From contig CALAQT010000067.1 in assembly GCA_937888775.1 (NCBI GenBank), forward strand, positions 1-64,000: a stretch of 64,000 nt of DNA, in the 5' to 3' direction. Position numbers and translations under genes: made by a program. The DNA comes from an uncultured Actinomycetes bacterium. GTDB taxonomy: Bacteria > Actinomycetota > Thermoleophilia > Solirubrobacterales > Solirubrobacteraceae. The number at the start of each line of letters is the position of its first letter. Within the stretch, counting starts at the first letter, position 1. The notes beneath the pieces were generated by a model, which was not told the DNA's origin, ran no database searches, and worked only from the letters and a program-made list of their open reading frames with translations. This document shows, one piece after another, positions 45,114-53,881 of the stretch.

Positions 45114-45558
45114 GGCGTCGGCGCGCTCGGCTCGCACGCTCGCGAGCACGGTGATCGTTGTACCGCAGACGGTGTAACACCGCGGTAACGCCGTTATGCA
45201 GCTGGTATCCGCGATCGGGCATCCAGCACTGCCAGATGCCGGTGTCGGACGGTCGGCACAGACGCGCCACTCGGCCGGCGGTCAAATCAACCAGCACTCA
45301 ACGGCGGTCCTGGCGGCCAGCAAGGCCTGCATCTCGCTGGCCGATGACGTCGGTTAGACCGGCAGGAGTTCGCCTAGTTCCGCGAATTCTGCCATGCCGT
45401 GAAGCACTCCTGCCCCTCCCGCGTGCCCCGCTTTCGTGCCGCCACTACCATCGCCCCACCGCCGAGGACTCACCCGCCTCGCGCGGATAGGAGGCTTGCG
45501 TCGCAGATGCCCATCGACCAACGAACTGTGCACGCGCCAGCGATGAGCACCACTCGTC
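45114..45558. other. Intergenic; possible integrase 5' debris
   Basis: No intact gene. Frames just before 45559 may be decayed upstream parts of the integrase. Confidence 0.3.
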
Positions 45559-45957
45559 GTGCGGAAGGCCAAGAGCCCGGCGGGGACAGGCCGGCGACCG
45601 CCGATCGCCGAGCCGCTCCGGCCGATCCTGCTCGGTGAGTTCATGCGGCAAGGGCGGCGGGAGAGCGGAGCGGTGAGCGCCGTTTCGGTCACCTCGGGCA
45701 AGATCGCCGAGCGAGCCCGCAAGCGCTGGGCCGCTGCTGCGCTCGAGCCGATCACGTTGCACGAGTGCCGACACACCTATGCGAGCTTCCTGATGGCCGC
45801 GGGCTACACCCTCCGGGAGCTGATGGAGTACATGGGCCACAGCTCGCTCCAGGCGACCGAGCGCTACGTGAAGCTGCTCCCGCCGCTCGACGAGACCGAT
45901 CCGGCTGAGCGCCTCAATGCGTACCTTCGGCGTCGCGCCCTTGAGTCGAGCGCTTGA
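45559..45957 (+). pseudogene. Tyrosine integrase, C-terminal remnant
   Basis: Catalytic C-terminal half only: PIAEPLRPILLGEFMRQG, then ITLHECRHTYASFLMAAGYT (HxxR), YMGHSSLQATERYVKLLP (His and nucleophilic Tyr). The N-terminal DNA-binding domains and the first catalytic Arg are missing. It lies 1.75 kb inside the right 48-bp repeat and is the probable former integrase of the island. Confidence 0.8.
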
Positions 45958-46099
45958 GCGGTCACGCACGGTTGGCGAGGTCGGTCAACCGCGGCGCTCT
46001 GAGTTGAAGTTCCGCCGGGAGGGAATATAGCTTTGGCGGTGAAAAGCGTCGGAGCGAGCGTTTGCGGCGCTCGCTCCGACGGTTTGCGGTGGTGAGCCG

Positions 46100-46271
46100 C
46101 TACTTCTCCCGGCGGACGCCCTTGAAGGGGCTTACCGTCGGTCTTCTGGTCCATGAACCGCCCGGTCTGCGCGTCGCGCTTGGTCCAGTTCCCGTTTGGG
46201 GTCTGAACCTGAGAGCGACCGCGGACCGCGCCGATCCGATGGCCGTCACCGATGGGGGCGTTCTTAGCCAA
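46100..46271 (-). pseudogene. Conserved small protein with one-base frameshift
   Basis: From TTG after AGGAGGTG the frame reads LAKNAPIGDGHRIGAVRGRS, QTPNGNWTKRDAQTGRFMDQ, KTDGKP, a pattern of a widespread ~60-residue family. A CCCC run (46127-46130) shifts the frame; with one C fewer the end would read PFKGVRREK and stop at 46100. Either a true frameshift or a homopolymer sequencing error. Confidence 0.6.
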
Positions 46272-46379
46272 CAGAATCACCTCCTATCACCGCTGAGATT
46301 TGTCGGCCAACTGCTCCGACAGAGCGGCTGCTTAGAGGCTATGGAGGACGGCGGACGTAACGCCGCGTCCGAACGCACA

Positions 46380-46407
46380 TTGTCCTCAGTCCCGGGACTT
46401 GGGACAA
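46380..46407. promoter_or_regulatory. Operator-like dyad upstream of the wHTH gene
   Basis: TTGTCC-TCA-GTCCC / GGGAC-TTG-GGACAA: a 28-bp dyad with 12 of 14 matching positions, centred on GTCCCGGGAC and ending 17 bp before the ATG at 46425. Strong candidate for autoregulation by the wHTH protein. Confidence 0.6.
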
Positions 46408-46424
46408 TCGCTACGCTTGGTCGC

Positions 46425-46970
46425 ATGCTCAAGGGTGAGGACATCGTGGTTCTGCTCAAGCTCGTCGACGCGGCGCCGGATTGGACCGTGCGGTCGATTG
46501 CGGACGAGACCACAATTCCGCGGAGCGTCGTACACCGTGCCATCAAGCGGATCGGCGCCGCCGGCCTGTTCAACGAGCGCCTGCGCCGGGTCAACCTCAG
46601 TCAGTCAGAGGAGTTCCTGGTCTACGGCCTGCGGTACGTGTTCCCAGCGAGGCTCGACGGACCGAGTCGAGGGGTTCCGACTGCCTGGGTGGCTGAACCG
46701 CTCGCCAGCCACATCATGTCGTCCGATGAGCTACCACCGGTCTGGCCAGATGCTTTCGGTGAGGGCCGAGGGCTCGCGGTACCCCTCCTGCACGGGTCCG
46801 TTGTTGAGGCGTCGAGCCGTGATCCCGCGCTCGGCGAGCGGTTGGCGCTGGTTGATGCCCTTCGCATCGACAGCGCCGGCGCGCGCGTCCGTGGCGTCGC
46901 CGCGCGACTCCTCATCGAACGGATCGGTGGCATCAATGAATCGTGGGCGTTGCGGCTGTCGGTAACCTGA
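46425..46970 (+). CDS. Winged-helix transcriptional regulator
   Basis: 181 residues. N-terminal wHTH (LLKLVDAAPDWTVRSIADET, IPRSVVHRAIKRIGAAGLFN) and a C-terminal domain of unknown type (EFLVYGLRYVFPARLDGPSR). Starts just downstream of a dyad operator. The VapBC-like pair follows 5 bp after its stop, so it may regulate that operon. Confidence 0.72.
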   Translation: MLKGEDIVVLLKLVDAAPDWTVRSIADETTIPRSVVHRAIKRIGAAGLFNERLRRVNLSQSEEFLVYGLRYVFPARLDGPSRGVPTAWVAEPLASHIMSSDELPPVWPDAFGEGRGLAVPLLHGSVVEASSRDPALGERLALVDALRIDSAGARVRGVAARLLIERIGGINESWALRLSVT

Positions 46971-46975
46971 ACTAC

Positions 46976-47143
46976 GTGAAGCAATCGCGGACGAACATCG
47001 CCTTGGTGGCTGAGCGCCGGGACATGTCCGACGAGGAACGGGCGGCCCGGCTGGCGGAGCTTGCTGAGCTCATCTTCGATCCGGATTGGCTCGACCGTGA
47101 GACGCTCGCGGAGCTCGAGAAGCACGAAGACGACCATCTGTAG
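46976..47143 (+). CDS. Putative VapB-like antitoxin
   Basis: 55 residues from GTG, 5 bp after the regulator gene and 3 bp before the PIN gene. KQSRTNIALVAERRDMSDEE, then RLAELAELIFDPDWLDRETL. Acidic C-terminus (EKHEDDHL), as in toxin-binding tails. It is assigned by position rather than by a clear DNA-binding motif. Confidence 0.55.
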   Translation: MKQSRTNIALVAERRDMSDEERAARLAELAELIFDPDWLDRETLAELEKHEDDHL

Positions 47144-47146
47144 CGC

Positions 47147-47593
47147 GTGGACGCTTCTGAGCTGCTGAGCGGCGACCGATTGTTCGTCGTCGACACCTCT
47201 GCCTGGTGGCGCATGCTTCGACTGCCCGGCGAGCTCGCCGCGTTCGTCCGAGAGGCGGTTCGCGGCGACCGGGTGCTGGTCACCCCGGTAGTCCGGATGG
47301 AGATCCTCTACTCGGCAAGGACGAGCGCGGAGTACGTAGCACTCGACACGCAGCTTTCGACACTGCGAATGCTCCGCAATGACAGAGCTGCTGCCGATGC
47401 TGCGATGGCTGCGCTCAGCGAACTCGCGGAGCGAAGCGACGGCTACCACCGAGTGCCCGTCACTGACGCTCTGATCGCGGCCGCGGCCGCGGCCGCTGAG
47501 CAAGGCGGGCTCGCGGTACTCCACAGAGACGCTCACTTCGACCGGCTGGCCGAGGTCCTCGCCTTCGAGAGCGTGGCCCTCCCGGTGCCGTGA
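47147..47593 (+). CDS. vapC: VapC-like PIN-domain ribonuclease toxin
   Basis: 148 residues from GTG. The four acidic PIN residues are Asp16 (FVVDTSAWW), Glu52 (RMEILYS), Asp107 (VTDALIAAA) and Asp128 (HRDAHFDRL). Length is normal for VapC. Predicted Mg2+-dependent RNase neutralised by the small upstream protein. It is the last gene inside the island before the right repeat. Confidence 0.85.
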   Translation: MDASELLSGDRLFVVDTSAWWRMLRLPGELAAFVREAVRGDRVLVTPVVRMEILYSARTSAEYVALDTQLSTLRMLRNDRAAADAAMAALSELAERSDGYHRVPVTDALIAAAAAAAEQGGLAVLHRDAHFDRLAEVLAFESVALPVP

Positions 47594-47706
47594 AAGCACC
47601 CTGATCGGGGCGTCCCCAAAGCCGGTTTTCGTGCACGTCCCGTGACAAAACAGTCCAATTTGCCGTCCAAAATCGGCCGAATCGCCCGTAAACACTGGGA
47701 AAACGG

Positions 47707-47754
47707 GCGGAATCATAATCCGCGTGTCGGGGGTTCGAGTCCCTCCTCCGGCAT
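47707..47754 (+). repeat. Right attachment repeat (attR), 48 bp
   Basis: Identical to 33326-33373 (3' half of a tRNA-Met(CAT) gene). No matching 5' half lies upstream here (GGCCGAATCGCCCGTAAACA precedes it), so it is only a fragment. Confidence 0.85.
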
Positions 47755-47881
47755 TTGCGTTAGTCCTGCAAAGCTTCGCTTTTTCGCTTTTCTGCTTTTT
47801 GGCTCGGTGGGATCGCTCCTTGTGGGGCAGGGCTCCCCAAAGGCTCCCCAAACACGCCGAGGGCTCCTGCGCCCCTGGTCC

Positions 47882-48160
47882 ACGAACCTCGGCGCCCGAC
47901 AGGTCAAGACACCCAAGCTGCTGCTCACAGACACAGGTCTGACAGGCCCTCATCGGCGTGGACGCAGCCCGCTACTCGGCGCCTGACCAAGGCGCCCTCG
48001 CGGGTGCGCTGTTCGAGGCCTTCGTCGTCATGGAGATCGTCTAGCAGGCAACCTGGAACGCCACGCCCGCGCAGCCGTTCTTCTACCGCGACACCGAGAA
48101 ACGCGAGGTCGACCTCGTAATCGAATCGGTCCCCGCGTCGGTCGCGTGCGGTAGCTCTGG
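47882..48160 (+). pseudogene. DUF4143-type ATPase, C-terminal remnant
   Basis: Frame pieces read ARQVKTPKLLLTDTGLT, then (after a frameshift) DQGALAGALFEAFVVMEIV, a TAG stop at 48042, and QATWNATPAQPFFYRDTEKR-EVDLVIE. This is the DUF4143 domain of AAA+ ATPases with YRD..REVD. It is just outside the island. Confidence 0.65.
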
Positions 48161-48259
48161 TTGATCACTCCACGAGACCGCAGGTCGAGGCCATACGCGG
48201 GGGCCGATTGTTCACGACGATGCCGTGAGTGCGATCTTCAGCTAAACATTTCCGACAAC

Positions 48260-48740
48260 ATGGCGGAGCGGACGGCTTCCATTGGGCGGTTTCGAGGACG
48301 CGCACACCGGGTCGAGCTCAGCGTCGCGAAGCTGCTCGCGCGACACCTCCAGTTGGACCTGCTCAAGCGTTCGATGTACAGCCCGATCCCCAACGTACCC
48401 CCGCCGGAGTCGCCATTCTGGCGTAGGACCAGTGAGTTGGTAGGCCTCGAGCTCGACCTCGACGCGCAGCTCTTCCTGCTTGAGTCGAAATGCGCGCCGT
48501 ATCTGGCCGAGTTCAAGCCGCCACTCGGTCCGCCGGACGCCGACGGGTTCTACCTGCGCAACGGGTGGTACGGGTCGGTCGACGCCGAGCTGCTCTATGC
48601 GATGGTGCGGCGTTTTCGCCCGCGGCAGTTGCTCGAGATCGGATCGGGGATGTCGACCGAGGTGAGCGCGACCGCGGCGCTCGCCAATCGACACGACGGC
48701 CACGACACCGAGCTGTTCGCGATCGACCCGGAGCCCCCGG
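48260..48740 (+). pseudogene. SAM-dependent methyltransferase, N-terminal fragment
   Basis: ATG at 48260. An N-terminal helical part (QLFLLESKCAPYLAEFKPPL), then the AdoMet motif ELLYAMVRRFRPRQLLEIGS-GMST and LFAIDPEPP. After residue ~160 the frame loses similarity and the C-terminal Rossmann strands are missing. Class I methyltransferase, truncated. Confidence 0.6.
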
Positions 48741-49047
48741 TTGAATTGACGCGCACGACGCGCGAGCCCCTCCGAACAGGTGCCCGCTCTTGGTCGCCGC
48801 CTGACGCTGATTTCGCTACAGGGGAAGGACTCGGTGGGTGCTTACGGGCCGGCGGACGGCCGCGGCGCAAAGCGGCGGCCATCGGACGCACGATCCCCGA
48901 CTGTCGCAGGTCGTCCTGAGCGCTAGCGTGGCCGCCTCCGCGCGGCACTTCTGTTTCGACGAGTCCGGCGTTTGCCGGCCGGCCGTCTGCAAGCGGTGGC
49001 GGCTCGACGGCTGTCGCTCGGTCGGTAAAGGAAGCGTCTCGCCGCTG
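48741..49047. other. Intergenic, no gene seen
   Basis: Region after the methyltransferase fragment; no supported frame. Confidence 0.35.
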
Positions 49048-49072
49048 CGAGCGCCCACCATGCCCCTTCTCC
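49048..49072 (+). promoter_or_regulatory. Shared 25-bp upstream element, copy 1
   Basis: Begins CCGCTGCGAGCGCCCACCAT and is identical over 25 bp to the reverse complement of 51307-51331. It ends 152 bp before the start of the YVTN gene; the other copy is 155 bp before another secreted-protein gene, in the same relative orientation. Confidence 0.5.
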
Positions 49073-49223
49073 TCAACGAGCGGCAGTCAAGGCGACGCTG
49101 CCGAAACGGCGAAAAAGGAGGAGTCCGCCGAGCGCTGCAGACAGTGTGTCCCAGCGGCAATCGACACCGCCGCCCCTTCGGGGATACGATCGATGCCCGG
49201 GTAACGATTAGAGAGAGACCATC

Positions 49224-50171
49224 ATGGTGCGTCGTCGGCTCGTTGTCGTAGTCGGAGTGTTCGCCGGCTTGGTGGGCGTCGTTGTGTTCGTCGCCTCGAG
49301 CGTTGCGCGGCCAGCCCACTCGAGCAAGTTCAAGGTTACGGCCACGATCCACGTGGGCGGCGCACCAGTCGGTGTCGCGGTTGACTCGAGCGACCACGGC
49401 GTCTATGTCTCTGATGGCGCCAGCGGCACCGTGTCGCAGATCAGAGGGACCGTTGTGATCCGCCAAATCGCCGTTGCCAGCGGTGGCATCGCGTTCCTTC
49501 GTGTCGCGCCCGGCCACGTTGTGTACGCGGCGGCGTCGGCCCAAAACGCACTCGAGGTGATCCACGGTGGATCGGTCGTCGACATGATCCCGGTAGGCAG
49601 CCTGCCGCTTGGCGTGGCGTTGAGCGGGAACGGCAAGACCGTATACGTCGCGAACAACCAAGACGACACCGTTTCGGTCATCACTAACAGAGTGGTGACG
49701 GCGACGATCCCGGTCGGCAGCGGCCCGAACTCCTTGGCTGTCGACCCCGGTACCAACACGGTCTACGTCACGGACGACACCGGCAGCAGCGTCTCGGTAA
49801 TCAAAGGCGCGTCGGTCAGCTCGATTCCCGTCGGCAATGGGCCGCTTGGTGTCGCCATCGATCCGGGCACCCACACGGTCTACGTTGGGAACGCCAACAG
49901 CAACAGCGTATCCGTGATCAGGGACGACAAGGTCACGTCCACGATCAAGGTCGGCAAGGGACCCGACGAGGTCGCCGTCGACCCCAGCACGCACAACGTC
50001 TTCGTGGTCGACCGCGGCAGCAATCAACTGTCGGTAATAGCCAAAGGCAAGGTCGTCGCCACCATCAAAGTCGGCAGGAATCCCTACGATGTCGCGGTCG
50101 ATCCCAGCACGCACACCGCCTACGTCACCAACAGGGGTAGCAGTACCGTTTCGGTGATCAAGAAGAAGTGA
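49224..50171 (+). CDS. Secreted YVTN-type beta-propeller protein
   Basis: 315 residues. An N-terminal anchor or signal (LVVVVGVFAGLVGVVVFVAS) is followed by about seven repeats of ~40 residues with YVTN-like motifs (GVAVDSSDHGVYVSDGASGT, VYVANNQDDTVSVI, AYVTNRGSSTVSVIKKK). A surface-exposed seven-blade propeller is likely. Function unknown; S-layer or binding roles are typical of the family. Confidence 0.82.
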   Translation: MVRRRLVVVVGVFAGLVGVVVFVASSVARPAHSSKFKVTATIHVGGAPVGVAVDSSDHGVYVSDGASGTVSQIRGTVVIRQIAVASGGIAFLRVAPGHVVYAAASAQNALEVIHGGSVVDMIPVGSLPLGVALSGNGKTVYVANNQDDTVSVITNRVVTATIPVGSGPNSLAVDPGTNTVYVTDDTGSSVSVIKGASVSSIPVGNGPLGVAIDPGTHTVYVGNANSNSVSVIRDDKVTSTIKVGKGPDEVAVDPSTHNVFVVDRGSNQLSVIAKGKVVATIKVGRNPYDVAVDPSTHTAYVTNRGSSTVSVIKKK

Positions 50172-50723
50172 GGCGCTGATCCTCGACTCTCGCGGCCTAA
50201 TTCTCGCACCGCTGGTCTCGGTCTACCGGCGCTGCAAGACAAGCGCCGCAAAGGCCCTGAGTGCGCCGACCATGCTGAAGAGAGCAAAACGCGAGCGAAC
50301 TGGAAGGGGCGAGGGCGGAGCGTCCAGATGGTTGATGCTCGCCGCGCTTCTCGTCTCCACCGCGAGCAGGCGCCTTACGGCTTCCGCTAGCCGGTCGCAA
50401 GAACGCTGGTTCGGAACGATTGCGGGCACCTGAAAGCGTCGGTGGCTGGCGTCGGCCACGCGCCCCGTTGGTTTCCGTGGGACCGACGCAGGAGGTGCGC
50501 CAGCTGGGCGATGGCGGTGGCCTATCTGCTCTGCGACCAGCCGAACCATCACCGGGAGTTCGGCAGATGGAAGTGTGGTTATTCGCCCGCCCGCTCGGCC
50601 AAGAGCCAGTCGACGAGGCGCGCGCGGATGTCGACCACTAGCACCAAGTCGCCGACCGAGTCGGCCGAACGCCGGCTCGCGCGACTCGCGCGACTCGCGC
50701 CGCGCAAGCGGTCGCGTTGTTAT
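50172..50723. other. Intergenic, no gene seen
   Basis: No supported gene. A degenerate copy of the 25-bp upstream element (GTGCGCCGACCATGC) is near 50262-50276. Confidence 0.35.
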
Positions 50724-51152
50724 TCAGCCGACCTTCGTAAACGTCCCACTTGTGAGTACGATGGCGCGCCCCTGGCCGCAGGATTTCTTCGTCTCGCTGA
50801 TCTTCGTGAACTTGAGCTTGCTGCCCTTCAGCTTGAACTTGTAGGTACCGGTGGTACCGCTGCCCAGGCAGGAATCCTTACCGCCCGTGTCTTTCAAGCT
50901 GATCTTGGTGCCCTTGATCGTGTCCTTCCCGTGGACGACCGCGGCGCCATTGTCGGTGACCGTGTACAAGCCCTGGTCCCCACCAGGGACCATGCCGCTG
51001 AACTTGATCGTCCAGGTTCCGTTGAGCGCACCACCGAGAGCGGTCGTGTGAATCTTCGCCTTGTACGTCCCACTCAGCGTGCCGGCAGCGAATGCCACGG
51101 AACAAAGTGCCAGCGCGGCGACGACCGACGCGGCGATCGCAAATCTCTTCAT
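50724..51152 (-). CDS. Secreted beta-rich hypothetical protein
   Basis: 142 residues. Clear signal peptide (MKRFAIAASVVAALALCSVA, cleavage after FAA). The mature part, with GTLSGTYKAKIHTTALGGAL and GTWTIKFSGMVPGGDQGLYT, looks like an eight-stranded lipocalin-like barrel; two Cys (DSCLGSG, KKSCGQG). No family is recognised. Upstream element copy 2 lies 155 bp before its start. Confidence 0.68.
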   Translation of the reverse strand: MKRFAIAASVVAALALCSVAFAAGTLSGTYKAKIHTTALGGALNGTWTIKFSGMVPGGDQGLYTVTDNGAAVVHGKDTIKGTKISLKDTGGKDSCLGSGTTGTYKFKLKGSKLKFTKISETKKSCGQGRAIVLTSGTFTKVG

Positions 51153-51306
51153 CTGCCAGGCCTCTTTTCAGTTCGAGTGCGGCGAGAGCATACCCCGTCA
51201 TCCCTTGCTCGCCAGTTTTTGCCGGTCCTGCGCCCCGGCGGCACAAGGCTCGCTGCGACTGCAAGGCGCTGACCGGCCCCTTCTGGCCATGCGCTTTGAG
51301 GAAAGG

Positions 51307-51331
51307 GGGCATGGTGGGCGCTCGCAGCGGT
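51307..51331 (-). promoter_or_regulatory. Shared 25-bp upstream element, copy 2
   Basis: Reverse complement begins CCGCTGCGAGCGCCCACCAT; see copy 1 at 49048. The rest of 51.15-51.57 kb shows no gene. Confidence 0.5.
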
Positions 51332-51573
51332 GGCGAGAGCAGGAGTCCGATCAGGCCACGAGCAGGCTCCTCGTCTGATCACACGCAGGGGGAGCCTGCC
51401 TGTCTCAGAGGCCGGTTCGCTCGCAGCCAGCCGCCTGAACCAGCGTCCGGGGATCCAGACCGCCGCGCCCAACGGAGAGTGTTAGTTCTTGCCAAAGGAG
51501 GAGCGGCGGCCGTTCATAACTTCAACGCGTTCAGGGTGGCTGGAAAGATCGGCGCTGGTCTTCCGGGCACTCG

Positions 51574-51810
51574 CTAAACGCGCGGCGAATCGTCGGACAG
51601 CGTGACGGTGACGGCTTCGATGTCGCCGAGGCCGGGGGCGATCGTGGTCAGTCGCCATCGTTTCTCGTCGTTGGTCTCGGCGGCGAGGCAGAAGCGTCCG
51701 TAGATTGTGGCCAGGCCCTTGGCCCAAACCTCGACCAGCCAGCTGAACGGCAGCTCGGCGCGGACGCAACCGTCGACGCGGGTCAGTACCGCGGTTCCGT
51801 AGCGTCGATC
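51574..51810 (-). CDS. Hypothetical protein, start uncertain
   Basis: The coding-like frame RRYGTAVLTRVDGCVRAELP, then WAKGLATIYGRFCLAAETND and VTVTLSDDSPRV, runs out of the overlapping gene at 51783-52484 with no ATG/GTG near the junction, so it may be translationally coupled or a frameshifted extension. No family is recognised. Confidence 0.45.
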   Translation of the reverse strand, partial: DRRYGTAVLTRVDGCVRAELPFSWLVEVWAKGLATIYGRFCLAAETNDEKRWRLTTIAPGLGDIEAVTVTLSDDSPRV

Positions 51811-52484
51811 ATGATCAGCTCCGCGGTGAGCTCGGGTTCGCCGAGCCACGGGCGGAGCGCCGCGAACGCGCGCGAGTGCAGCGCGACGTGGAGCTGCGGA
51901 CGAGCCTTGTTCAGTCCTGATTGGCCCGAGCGGATCCGCCGTGACCACGTCGCGGCGACGGTCGCCAGCAGCCGGTCGGCGATCCCGCCGCCGAGGTTCA
52001 GCAGCCAGATCAGCTCGGCCTCGCTGCGGGCCTGCTTTGAGGCCCGCACCCCGGCAGGGCCGGGCCGGCCGGGGGCGTAGCCCGTCCAGCCCCCGCCGAT
52101 CACCGCGGTGTTCCCCGGGCGACGGGCGAGCCTCGGTGCTCCGGGTGGACGGGCTCGCTGAAGGCGCGAAGGGCCCCCGCCTGATCGCGGGAAGGAGTCG
52201 GGATCGATGTGCAGGCGATCGGTCGCTCCGCGGGTGCCGAGCACGAGCGCGCGGATGTCATCCTTGTGGCGCTCCCAGGCGTCGAGCAGCTCGATACAGG
52301 CAAATGGCTCGCCTCCGAGTGCGGCCAGCGCCCGCTCGTCCTCGGGATCTCCGTGGTCGAGCGCCTCCAGGCGGCCTCGTTCCCAGCGCAGTCGATGCTG
52401 GTGTTCGCCGCAGCTGATCGTCGCCTGCGCTCCTGAGAGCCCGAGCCACCAGCACAGCAACTCGGCGTTGCGCAGCCCAACCAC
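51783..52484 (-). CDS. Hypothetical protein (233 aa)
   Basis: Begins MVGLRNAELLCWWLGLSGAQ, with EHQHRLRWERGRLEALDHGD and a C-terminal helical domain (RSEAELIWLLNLGGGIADRL, LHVALHSRAFAALRPWLGEP). No family is recognised. Its 5' end overlaps, head to head, the 5' end of the decapitated VWA gene, so one of them replaced the other's upstream sequence. Confidence 0.5.
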   Translation of the reverse strand: MVGLRNAELLCWWLGLSGAQATISCGEHQHRLRWERGRLEALDHGDPEDERALAALGGEPFACIELLDAWERHKDDIRALVLGTRGATDRLHIDPDSFPRSGGGPSRLQRARPPGAPRLARRPGNTAVIGGGWTGYAPGRPGPAGVRASKQARSEAELIWLLNLGGGIADRLLATVAATWSRRIRSGQSGLNKARPQLHVALHSRAFAALRPWLGEPELTAELIMIDATEPRY

Positions 52485-53393
52485 CGCGCACGCTGGAACC
52501 GCTGCGCGGACGCCGAGATCAACGACGACCTGCTCAGCGACAATCTCGTTCCCGATGCTGCTCCGGACCTGCCCGACCAGCTCGGCTGCGACGCCGGCCA
52601 GCTCGCTGAGCGCTACTACGAAGAAGCATCCGACGGAGCGCGCCAGTGGGACTGCGGTTCAGGCGCCGACGGCAACGAGCGCCCGGGCGACGGCGCCGGC
52701 GGGATCGACCCCCAGCAGGCGCAGCTGCTGCGGCTCGGGGTGGCGGCGGTTCAGATCCACCGCGCGCACGCACGCGAGCCCGGAAGCATCCCCGGCGGAT
52801 GGACGCGCTGGGCCGAGTCGGTAATGCCCTCCAGGACCGATTGGCGTCGCGTGCTCGCCGCCGAGGTCCGCAGCGCGGTGGCAGCGGTCGCCGGAAAGGT
52901 CGACTACAGCTACCGCCGCCCGTCGCGCCGCGCGCACCTCAACCACGAGCTCGTGCTACCGATCCTCCAGCACCCGATCCCCGAGGTGGCGATCGTCTGC
53001 GACACCTCGGGCTCGATGCACGAGCGGCTGCTAGCACGGGCGCTGGCTGAGGTCGAGGCCGTACTCACCCGCGCCGGGCTGCGCCACCGACAGGTCCGCG
53101 TACTGGCCGTCGACGCGGCAGTGCAGGCGGTTCGCCGAGTCAGCCGCGCCCAGCAGGTGAACCTCGCAGGGGGCGGCGGCACCGACATGGGCGAGGGCAT
53201 CGCCGCTGCCGGGGCGCTGCGACCGCGCCCCACAGTGGTGATCGTGCTCACCGATGGCTTTACGCCTTGGCCCGAGGAACCACCGCGCGGGATTCGAGTG
53301 ATCGTCGTGCTCCTCACCGAAGGCCCGCGCGCCCGCGCCTGGTCCCCACCGGACTGGGCGCGAACCGTGGTGATCGACGAGACCGGGCCATGA
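52450..53393 (+). pseudogene. DUF2201/VWA metallopeptidase-like protein, N-terminus missing
   Basis: The frame begins in HRARWNRCADAEINDDLL, the end of the DUF2201 metallopeptidase-like domain, and continues through WTRWAESV to a VWA domain with MIDAS DTSGSMHE, GGGGTDMGEG and LTDGFTPW. The upstream HExxH-bearing part and the usual MoxR ATPase partner are absent. An internal GTG at 52740 could still give a VWA-only protein of 217 residues. Confidence 0.65.
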
Positions 53394-53457
53394 GCGCGCC
53401 TTCAGAGTCCGGTGACCATGCACGCGATGGGAAACTGCCAAACGCTACTCGGGCCTA

Positions 53458-53660
53458 TCAGCAGCCGATGACCGAGGTCTCAGGCGGTCCCGCCCGCGCG
53501 ATGCTCTCGCAGTCGACGATCAGGTAGCCGCCGAAGTGCTCCTTGGCCTCGGCGAGCGGCCCGTCGGTGACCACGGGCGTGCCGCCGCTCACCCGCACCG
53601 TCTTCGTCTGCACGGGATCGGCGAGTGGATCTCCGACCTCAGGGCATGAAGGCGAGCAGC
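53458..53660 (-). pseudogene. YciI-like (YCII) fragment
   Basis: The minus frame DPLADPVQTKTVRVSGGTPV-VTDGPLAEAKEHFGGYLIVD matches the core of YCII-family proteins (DGPxAExKExxGG). The N-terminus and start codon are missing and the end (ETSVIGC) is abnormal. Confidence 0.6.
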
Positions 53661-53881
53661 CGGTACGATTCGTCGCGGCACGGCCATGAAGCCTTCGCGT
53701 CCACCCGAGTCACGTCCGCCATCTGCTGATCGGCTCGTAGCGTCGCTGGACGGCCCGTCTCGGACCATCACGGTCGAACCCGTCGAGATGCCTGTGCCCG
53801 CGCCGCCGCCGCGTGTCGAGCCTGAGCCCGTGCGCGAGCCTGAACGACCTCGCGAGCCAGCACGCTGACGAGCGCAAGCCG

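Noticed and set aside
51092..51577. GMVGARSG as a conserved peptide in two frames
   Set aside because: The shared sequence is better explained as a DNA element upstream of secreted-protein genes than as coding.
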